Assembly: GCA_021818665.1 (NCBI GenBank)
Contig: JAKATQ010000041.1
Location: 1-8,143, forward strand
Length of the DNA: 8,143 nucleotides
From: Nanobdellota archaeon
GTDB taxonomy: Archaea > Nanobdellota > Nanobdellia > Parvarchaeales > Parvarchaeaceae
Direction of reading: 5' to 3'
Part shown: positions 1 to 5,782 of the stretch, piece after piece
Layout: every line of letters starts with the position of its first letter
How positions within the stretch are numbered: the first letter of the stretch is position 1
Made by a program: the position numbers and the translations under genes
Notes under the pieces: model-generated
Seen by the model: only the letters and a program-made list of their open reading frames with translations
Database searches by the model: none
What the model was told of the DNA's origin: nothing

Positions 1-28
1 ACCAGAATGTGCTTTATAGATATCCGGA

Positions 29-42
29 CCCCTACATAGGGG
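29..42. repeat. perfect inverted repeat upstream of LAT
   Basis: CCCCTA-CA-TAGGGG is a 14-base perfect inverted repeat about 50 bases upstream of the TATA box of the lysine aminotransferase gene. As DNA it could be an operator for a dimeric regulator. As RNA it could form CCCCT/AGGGG around a four-base loop, and a short T-run follows at 51-55, so it could also end a transcript entering from the left. The sequence does not decide between these. Confidence 0.4.
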
Positions 43-83
43 AACTGAAATTTTTGCACCCTATATAAAAGTTTCGTTTTTCG

Positions 84-98
84 GCGAGGGTTTATATA
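84..98 (+). promoter_or_regulatory. archaeal promoter (BRE/TATA) of LAT
   Basis: A TTTATATA box lies at 91-98, preceded by a purine-rich stretch (GCGAGGG) in the BRE position. Transcription would begin near 120, giving a leader of about 30 bases before the ATG at 151, with no Shine-Dalgarno match in it. A second TATA-like box (CTATATAAAAG, 61-71) reads better on the minus strand, where CGAAAC precedes TTTTATATA, and could be a divergent promoter for a gene off the left edge. Confidence 0.55.
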
Positions 99-150
99 GC
101 CTCCCAGCCAATTATAGGTTAAGCAGCCAAAAAGCGACTGTCGACTTTTT

Positions 151-1707
151 ATGATTTCGCCAAACGAAGTACACGGCATAGTCAAGAAGTGGATGGCCAA
201 TGACGTATTCGACCTGGTCTTAGATCTGGAAAAGAGCCACGATATGTACCTCCATGACTCAAAGACCGGAAAGGAGTACCTTGACTTCTTCGGCTTCTTC
301 GCCTCATCAGCCATAGGGATGAACCATCCGAAGATGTTAGAGCCCGATTTCCTAAAAAAACTCTACAGGACTGCAATAAACAAGCCGACGAACAGTGATA
401 TACTCACCGTCGAGATGGCGGAATTCGTCGATGCGATGGCCAAGATAGCCACGCCGTCCTACATGAAATACTTCTTTTTCATAGAGGGAGGCGCCCTCGC
501 GGTAGAGAACGCCTTGAAGACGGCTTTCGACTGGAAGATAAAGAAGAACTTCAGCAAAGGCATACAGGACGTGAGGGGCCAAAAAGTAATCCACCTTACG
601 GAGGCCTTCCACGGAAGGTCCGGATACACGCTGGCGCTGACTAACACATCCAGTATCCGAAAAGTGCAGTATTTCCCGAGATTCAACTGGCCGCGCGTTA
701 CGAACCCGAAGATAACTTTCCCGCTTAACGATGAAAACCTTAGGAAAGTCCAGGAGCTCGAGAAGAAGAGCCTGGACGAGATACAGAAGGCCGTCGCCGA
801 GGAGGGCGACCACATAGCGGCGTTCATAATGGAGCCGATACAGGGCGAGGGCGGCGACAACCACTTTAGGAAGGAATATTTCCAGGCGATCAGGAAGATA
901 ACCACCGAGAACGACATACTTTTCGTCGTGGACGAGATACAGAGCGGCATGGGCATAACGGGAAAATGGTGGGCCCACCAGCACTTCGACGTCAAGCCAG
1001 ACATAATGGCTTTCGGCAAGAAGAGCCAGGTGTGCGGTATAATGGCCGGCGCAAAGCTGGAGGACATAACGGACCACGTATTCAAGGTGCCCAACAGGAT
1101 AGATTCGACGTGGGGCGGCAACCTGACGGACATGGTCAGGGCGACGCGCTACCTTAAGATAATAGAAGAAGACAAACTTGTAGACAATGCCGCGAAGGTC
1201 GGAAGACTTTTCCTAAAAGGACTCGGCGACCTACAGGATAAGTTCCCGGGACTGATAAGCAATGTCAGAGGAAAGGGGCTCATGTGCGCTTTTGACATGC
1301 CAAACGCCGAGCTCAGGGACGAATTTGCCGGTGCGGCTTATGATAATCAACTGCTAGTGCTTAAGACGGGCCTGATGGGCATACGCTTCAGGCCACCGCT
1401 GATAGTGGAGGAGAAGCACGTAAACCAGGCGCTTTCGATAATGGAAAAGATAGCTGCGAGGATATACTCAAGGAATCCGGCGCTCCAGCCCAAACTGGCA
1501 CCTCCCATACAGGCGCCGGCGAGGACGGCTACGCCGGCGATAGAGCCGCATAAGAAGGCGGCCGACCTGGCCGTAGCTGTCCGGCAGGCATCCATTTCTG
1601 CAAGCGTCGGCGAACCGAATAACAATCCGCTTATCAATAACTTTATTAGTCCGGTGCAGGAAATGCCTGCAATATCATTGAAAGACGATTTCACCGCCAC
1701 GCCGTGA
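151..1707 (+). CDS. lat: L-lysine 6-aminotransferase (EC 2.6.1.36), with C-terminal extension
   Basis: Class III (fold type I) PLP enzyme expected to transfer the epsilon-amino group of L-lysine to 2-oxoglutarate, giving L-2-aminoadipate 6-semialdehyde (which cyclises to piperideine-6-carboxylate) and glutamate; cytosolic. Visible family signatures: IEGGALAVENALKTAFDWK (111-129), EAFHGRSGY (151-159), EPIQGEGGD (228-236), VVDEIQSG (259-266, with D261 for the pyridine nitrogen), AFGKKSQVCGIMAG (287-300, with K290 as the PLP Schiff-base lysine), STWGGNLTDMVRA (319-331) and IRFRPPL (411-417). These match, from memory, Mycobacterium tuberculosis LAT almost motif for motif, including the Glu (E233) described there as the substrate switch. 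The family core ends near residue 437; the following 80 or so residues are Pro/Ala/Asn-rich and low in complexity. ATG 151 is the only ATG between the in-frame TAG at 115 and the conserved region. It is followed by a T-tract and lies upstream of a lysine-dehydrogenase-like gene, supporting a role in lysine metabolism. Confidence 0.9.
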   Translation: MISPNEVHGIVKKWMANDVFDLVLDLEKSHDMYLHDSKTGKEYLDFFGFFASSAIGMNHPKMLEPDFLKKLYRTAINKPTNSDILTVEMAEFVDAMAKIATPSYMKYFFFIEGGALAVENALKTAFDWKIKKNFSKGIQDVRGQKVIHLTEAFHGRSGYTLALTNTSSIRKVQYFPRFNWPRVTNPKITFPLNDENLRKVQELEKKSLDEIQKAVAEEGDHIAAFIMEPIQGEGGDNHFRKEYFQAIRKITTENDILFVVDEIQSGMGITGKWWAHQHFDVKPDIMAFGKKSQVCGIMAGAKLEDITDHVFKVPNRIDSTWGGNLTDMVRATRYLKIIEEDKLVDNAAKVGRLFLKGLGDLQDKFPGLISNVRGKGLMCAFDMPNAELRDEFAGAAYDNQLLVLKTGLMGIRFRPPLIVEEKHVNQALSIMEKIAARIYSRNPALQPKLAPPIQAPARTATPAIEPHKKAADLAVAVRQASISASVGEPNNNPLINNFISPVQEMPAISLKDDFTATP

Positions 1708-1723
1708 CAGGAGCATCGGAAGC

Positions 1724-1729
1724 TTTTTT
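1724..1729 (+). terminator. T-tract terminator after LAT
   Basis: A run of six T residues lies 17 bases after the LAT stop codon, in the sequence AAGCTTTTTTCTCC. Archaeal RNA polymerase commonly terminates on T-rich tracts without a stable hairpin, and no convincing hairpin precedes this one. It lies just before the promoter of the next gene, consistent with separate transcription. Confidence 0.4.
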
Positions 1730-1749
1730 CTCCGCCGCCGGCATCAGAA

Positions 1750-1757
1750 TATTTAAA
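1750..1757 (+). promoter_or_regulatory. TATA box upstream of the lysine-dehydrogenase-like gene
   Basis: TATTTAAA stands in a short intergenic region. Transcription would begin near 1776-1781, about 80 bases before the ATG at 1861. The leader is therefore long compared with other genes here and contains short reading frames (see the small ORF at 1775-1879). Confidence 0.5.
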
Positions 1758-1774
1758 TCACGGCTACCTTTTAT

Positions 1775-1879
1775 GTGTATGGCGGCACGAAACGTCCGAT
1801 TATCATCGCACCAGAGGGCAAGGTTTTGCATGCGACTGGATTGGATATAAGTAACGACTTATGGGCATATTCCTTTTAG
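1775..1879 (+). other. possible leader peptide ORF (34 codons) overlapping the next gene
   Basis: A GTG at 1775, close to the predicted transcription start, opens a 34-codon frame ending in TAG at 1877-1879, which overlaps the first 19 bases of the dehydrogenase gene in another frame. The peptide looks protein-like, with RPIIIAPEGKVLHATGLD in its middle, and uses codons like those of neighbouring genes. A competing ATG at 1779 opens a different 23-codon frame ending at 1850, whose product (MAARNVRLSS...) looks less natural. Either could be a leaderless leader peptide coupled to the downstream start. A remnant of another gene, or a frameshifted N-terminal extension of the dehydrogenase, is also possible. 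I do not recognise the peptide. Confidence 0.25.
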
Positions 1880-3021
1880 GCTGCGGGGAGATGGGCTCAG
1901 TAATAGGCACCGATTTGCTAAAGACGTACGATGGCGAACTCACCTTTGCCGACCGCGAACTCGAACGCGCGGAGCGCCTCGCCAGAAGATTCCCTAAGAG
2001 ACCCATCAGGGCCATATCGGTTGACGTTAAAGACCGCGCCGCTCTTGTAGACGCCATAAGGATCTCGAAGGCGAGGGTCCTGATAAACGCCGTAAACTAT
2101 TATTTCAATGTCGACATAATGATGGCATGCATGGAGGCCGGTGTGAACTATCTAGACCTTGGCGGCATGTTCCACACCACCAGAAAACAGCTAGAGCTGG
2201 ATCCGTCTTTCAGGAAGAAGGACCTCATCGCCATCCCAGGCATGGGTTCTTCCCCCGGCATAACGAACGTCCTGGCAGCTTATGCAGCCGAGGGCATGGA
2301 CAAGGTGGAAACGATAGATATTAGCTTTGCAGACAAGGACAGAACCAGGTATACGACCCCAATAGTCCTGCCGTACAGCATACTTACCCTGTTCGAGGAA
2401 TTCGGTGAAGAACCCGTGATATTCAAGGACGGCAAGTACACGTCTTTGAAGCCGCTGAGCGGCTTTGAGGACAAAACCTTTCCAAAGCCCCTCAACAAGG
2501 CGAGATGCTTCTTTACTCTGCACTCCGAAGCGGCGACACTGCCATTTTCCTTTCCTGGCTTAAAGAGCTGCTGGTTCAGAGGAGGCTTTGACCCGTCCTT
2601 TGTGGACAGGATAAAGCTGCTGCTCGATGTCGGTTTCGCATCGAAGGAAAAAATAACCCTGCCGGGGAACGTCCAAGTCTCGCCGAGGGACGTGACAGTA
2701 AAGATGACGGAGAAGTTCATACCCGGACCGGACGTCAAAATAGACGACCTCGAATTCCTCAGAGTGGAAGTCAGAGGGACGAGCAAAGGCAAGCGCAAGA
2801 GCGCCATAGCCTACTGCGAAAGCTTTACAAACAATGAATGGAACATCCCGGCCGGCTCATGGGACACCGGCGTCGCGCCGTCCGTCGTCGCGCAGATGAT
2901 CGAAACTGGCGACATAACGGAGAGGGGTGTGGTCCCCCCGGAGAAATCCGTTGTGCGGGAAAAATTCTTTGCTGAGCTCAAGAAACGGGACATGAAGGTC
3001 TGGCTCGAAAAGGGGCGCTAG
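1861..3021 (+). CDS. lysine 6-dehydrogenase-like / saccharopine dehydrogenase family oxidoreductase
   Basis: NAD(P)-dependent oxidoreductase of the saccharopine-dehydrogenase fold, 386 aa. It begins with a Rossmann domain: LLGCGEMG (5-12) carries the GxGxxG loop, and an acidic residue after the second strand (FADRE, D31) suggests NAD rather than NADP. YLDLGG (97-102) and PGMGSSPGITNVLA (126-139) are family motifs around the cofactor and substrate site. The C-terminal DITERGVVPPE (351-361) resembles the end of bacterial lysine 6-dehydrogenases, whose length (about 385 aa) and N-terminus directly at the first beta strand also agree. Probable reaction: L-lysine + NAD+ to 2-aminoadipate 6-semialdehyde + ammonia + NADH. 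A saccharopine reductase or related C-N dehydrogenase is an alternative. Its LAT neighbour makes the same semialdehyde, which favours the lysine assignment. ATG 1861 is chosen because an in-frame TAA lies three codons upstream (1852). The stop codon is one base from the stop of the converging gene. Confidence 0.75.
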   Translation: MGIFLLGCGEMGSVIGTDLLKTYDGELTFADRELERAERLARRFPKRPIRAISVDVKDRAALVDAIRISKARVLINAVNYYFNVDIMMACMEAGVNYLDLGGMFHTTRKQLELDPSFRKKDLIAIPGMGSSPGITNVLAAYAAEGMDKVETIDISFADKDRTRYTTPIVLPYSILTLFEEFGEEPVIFKDGKYTSLKPLSGFEDKTFPKPLNKARCFFTLHSEAATLPFSFPGLKSCWFRGGFDPSFVDRIKLLLDVGFASKEKITLPGNVQVSPRDVTVKMTEKFIPGPDVKIDDLEFLRVEVRGTSKGKRKSAIAYCESFTNNEWNIPAGSWDTGVAPSVVAQMIETGDITERGVVPPEKSVVREKFFAELKKRDMKVWLEKGR

Positions 3022-3022
3022 A

Positions 3023-4348
3023 CTAATCGCTCAGTTCTACGAAAGGCGGCGTGGCCGGATACTTCGTCTTCGATGCGATGTCTATGGCTTTTTTGAAGGC
3101 CGATAAGGTCTTATCAAGGTCATCCGCATTGTGCGAGAATGATGTGTATATGCACTCCTGATTGTCAGCGTCGATCATTATACCCTCTTTCAAAAGTTCG
3201 TACTGCACCTTTACATAGAAGTCCGTTATCTCGTTTCTCAGGTCCTCATAATCGTTTATCTCCTCCTTTTCGGTATATAGCATCTGGAAAAGACCAGGGA
3301 CTCCTAGTATCTTGACTGGCATGTTCGCGGAGCGGGCGGCTTGGAGTATACCGCTGCAAAGCCTGCCGCAGTATTTTTTCATGTGCCTGTAGACGTCCTT
3401 ACGGGCAAGTATCTTCAGAGTCTCGTTGGCAGCCGTGAGCGACACCGGGTTCGCATTGTACGTGCCAGCATGATTGGCCTTCTGCGTACCGACGCCGAAC
3501 GTGTCCATTATCTCCCGCTCCCCGACTATCGCAGACATGGGAAAGCCGTTGCTGATCGCCTTCGCATACGTAGCGATGTGTGGCTTTACATCGTAAAGCT
3601 CCTGCGCCCCGCCGTAGGCGACCCTGAAACCGGTCTTGACCTCGTCGAATATCAGCAGTATGCCGTATCTGTCGCAGAGCTCCCTTAGAAACTTCAGATA
3701 ACCAGGCTTTGGTGTGATAGCTCCCGCATTACCCATTATCGGTTCCGTTATTATCGCGGCTATCTCGTCATGCCGCTCCTTCACGGTCTGCTCTATAGAG
3801 TGGAAGTCGTTCCATCTTTCGACTATTATGAACTTCTTTATCTCGTTAGGGATGCCGGCCGACTGTGGAAACGGCTCGCGTTCAGGCGTCGTGTAGGGGG
3901 GGTGCGTAGAGAAGTTCAGGTAATCCTGCCATCCATGATAATGGCCCTCGAATTTCAGTATCACGTTCTTTTTCGTATAAGCCCTCGCGAGCCTTATTGC
4001 GTGCGCTGTCGCTTCGGTGCCAGTGTTGGAAAACTTGACCATCTCGGCGCACGGTATGGCCTTTGTAAGCCTGTCCGCTACCTCCAGTTCGAGTTCGGTG
4101 CTCAAAGCGTAGACCGTTCCGCGTTTGAGCACCTGATCGGCCACGGCCTTTGAGACCTTTGGGTAACTGTGACCAAGGATCACCGGGCCGAAGCCCAGCC
4201 TGTAATCTATGTACTCGTTCCCGTCGACGTCCCAGATATGCGAGCCGTACGCCTTTTCAGCGAAAAGGCTCGCAGCCGCAGCAGGACCCACGTAGCAGAA
4301 CCGCGGATTGCGCCACAATCGCGCGTTGGAGTTCACTCCCGTCGGCAT
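3023..4348 (-). CDS. HemL-like class III aminotransferase (omega-amino acid aminotransferase candidate)
   Basis: PLP-dependent fold type I enzyme similar to glutamate-1-semialdehyde aminomutase but probably a true aminotransferase. Seen, numbered from the first ATG: PTGVNSNAR (2-10), IWDVDGNEYIDY (38-49), FSNTGTEAT (106-114), FEGHYHGW (133-140), IFDEVKTGFRVAYGGAQ (233-249, with D235 for the pyridine nitrogen) and ATYAKAISNGFPMSAIVG (259-276, with K263 as the Schiff-base lysine). AKAISNGFP replaces the GKIIGGGMP of true HemL, and no haem gene is nearby. It is third in the operon, 66 bases after the SSADH-like stop if the ATG is used. The frame stays open upstream to TAA at 4412-4414 and encodes SKSCKLYTRALKY just before the ATG, matching the HemL N-terminal helix. 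Translation therefore probably starts earlier, for example at CTG 4388-4390, giving 455 aa. A TATA-like TTTATAC (4366-4372) offers a weaker alternative of transcription near the ATG. Likely substrates in context are 5-aminovalerate, 4-aminobutyrate or 2-aminoadipate (inference). Confidence 0.8.
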   Translation of the reverse strand: MPTGVNSNARLWRNPRFCYVGPAAAASLFAEKAYGSHIWDVDGNEYIDYRLGFGPVILGHSYPKVSKAVADQVLKRGTVYALSTELELEVADRLTKAIPCAEMVKFSNTGTEATAHAIRLARAYTKKNVILKFEGHYHGWQDYLNFSTHPPYTTPEREPFPQSAGIPNEIKKFIIVERWNDFHSIEQTVKERHDEIAAIITEPIMGNAGAITPKPGYLKFLRELCDRYGILLIFDEVKTGFRVAYGGAQELYDVKPHIATYAKAISNGFPMSAIVGEREIMDTFGVGTQKANHAGTYNANPVSLTAANETLKILARKDVYRHMKKYCGRLCSGILQAARSANMPVKILGVPGLFQMLYTEKEEINDYEDLRNEITDFYVKVQYELLKEGIMIDADNQECIYTSFSHNADDLDKTLSAFKKAIDIASKTKYPATPPFVELSD

Positions 4349-4414
4349 GTACTTTAGCGCCCTCGTATAAAGTTTGCACGATTTGGACAGCTTTATGGTC
4401 CGTTTTTTTTCTTA

Positions 4415-5782
4415 TCATAGTTTAGCCACTACCGGTTTTATGTTGACAAATTCCAGAAGGCCGTATCTTGACAGTTCCCTGCCGAGTCCGCTCTTCTTGG
4501 TCCCACCGAACGGAAGCCGCGGGTCCGACTTCTCCACCTCATTTATGTACACCATGCCCGCGTCTAGGCGCCTCGCGACGACCTCGCCGTCCAGCTGGTT
4601 TTTCGTCCATACACTGGCTCCAAGGCCGAATTCCGATTCGTTCGCGACCTTTATCGCCTCTTCTCTGTCCTTTACCACCATGACGGGCGCGATCGGGGCA
4701 AAGACTTCCTCTTTCCAGATTGGCATGTCGGCATCCACGTTGACCATAACTGTAGGATTGAAGAAGAACCCGCGCTTTCCGAGTCGTCCGCCGCCACACT
4801 TTACTTTCGCGCCTTTGCTTACAGAAGATCTAACCTGCCTTACAGCCGTTTTCAGCTGCTGCGCACTGGCCAGAGGTCCGACTTCGGTTATGACGTCGAT
4901 CGGGTCGCCGACCTTGGCTTGTTTCATGCGCTTTGTAAGGCCGGCTATAAACGCGGCTGCTCTTTTTTCCACGACTATGAACCTCTTTGCGCATATGCAG
5001 CTTTGCCCGCTGTTTATCAGTCTGCCCTCAGCCGCGCCTTTGCACGCTTCTTCTATGTCGGCAGATTCGAGGACTATGAACGGGTCGGACCCGCCCAGCT
5101 CAAGCACGACCTTCTTCAGAGCGGCGGCCGCGGCCGAAGCTATGGTCTTCCCGGCTTCTACGCTGCCGGTGACGGAAACTCCGTCTACGAAGTCGCTGGC
5201 CACCATCGCTTCGACCGTCTTGTGATCCGTAAGAAGCGTCCTGAAAGAGTTTTCAGGAAAGCCCGCCAGCTTGAATGCGCTCTCTATTGCCATCGCGCAC
5301 ATAGGGACGACGTTAGAGTGCCTCAGTATACAGACATTGCCCGCCAGCATCGCCGGTATCGCGCACCTCATCAGCTGCCAGAAGGGAAAATTCCACGGCA
5401 TCACGCATAGCACTACGCCGATCGGCGTGAACGTGACCGCAGATTTTCGGCCTTCCATCTCGACTTGTTCGTCCGCGAGCCACCTCTCGGCGTTGTCAGC
5501 GAAGAAATCTGAGGTCCAGGCGCACTTCTCTATCTCGCCAAGCGCCTGGGTCATGGGTTTTCCCATCTCCTGCGTCATCAGTTTTGCGTATTCGTCCTTG
5601 TTCTCGCGCATCACGGATGCAAGTTTTCTGAAACGCTCCGCCCGCTGATTTACCGTCAATTCGCGCCACAGGTGCGACTCTTCTTTCACATGGCCGCATA
5701 TGCGCAGCGCCTCGTCCTTGTCGAGCAGCGCGAATGCGCCGTTCACATCTTCCGTACACGGATTTACAGACGTTACTTTCAT
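4415..5782 (-). CDS. succinate-semialdehyde dehydrogenase-like aldehyde dehydrogenase
   Basis: NAD(P)-dependent aldehyde dehydrogenase, 455 aa, of the compact SSADH type (GabD1/Sad-like) that oxidises succinate semialdehyde or glutarate semialdehyde to the dicarboxylate in the cytosol. Motifs: MPWNFPFWQ (128-136, with N131 of the oxyanion hole), TGSVEAGK (205-212), VLELGG (226-231, with general base E228), GQSCICAKR (259-267, with nucleophile C262), KEEVFAP (357-363) and PFGGTKKSGLGRELSRYG (424-441). Two deviations: Arg154 stands in LRHSN where ALDHs normally have a Lys that contacts the cofactor ribose, and Ala replaces Gly in EEVFGP. Its ATG overlaps the stop of the upstream ALDH as ATGA, so the two are almost certainly translationally coupled; a weak GGGGAT lies before it. 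In context it would finish an omega-amino acid to dicarboxylate route. The exact chain length of the substrate cannot be read from sequence. Confidence 0.85.
   Translation of the reverse strand: MKVTSVNPCTEDVNGAFALLDKDEALRICGHVKEESHLWRELTVNQRAERFRKLASVMRENKDEYAKLMTQEMGKPMTQALGEIEKCAWTSDFFADNAERWLADEQVEMEGRKSAVTFTPIGVVLCVMPWNFPFWQLMRCAIPAMLAGNVCILRHSNVVPMCAMAIESAFKLAGFPENSFRTLLTDHKTVEAMVASDFVDGVSVTGSVEAGKTIASAAAAALKKVVLELGGSDPFIVLESADIEEACKGAAEGRLINSGQSCICAKRFIVVEKRAAAFIAGLTKRMKQAKVGDPIDVITEVGPLASAQQLKTAVRQVRSSVSKGAKVKCGGGRLGKRGFFFNPTVMVNVDADMPIWKEEVFAPIAPVMVVKDREEAIKVANESEFGLGASVWTKNQLDGEVVARRLDAGMVYINEVEKSDPRLPFGGTKKSGLGRELSRYGLLEFVNIKPVVAKL

Noticed and set aside
352..1133. Long minus-strand open frames inside the lysine aminotransferase gene
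   Set aside because: They are antisense frames of a gene with full family motifs, and their translations show no recognisable domain.
4403..4410. Run of eight T on the plus strand between the SSADH-like and HemL-like genes, considered as a terminator
   Set aside because: Both flanking genes are on the minus strand, where the run reads as A8, and no plus-strand gene ends here.
4374..5225. 283-codon plus-strand frame across the SSADH-like gene
   Set aside because: It is antisense to a complete ALDH with all catalytic residues, and its Ser/Pro/Thr-rich translation is typical of an antisense shadow.
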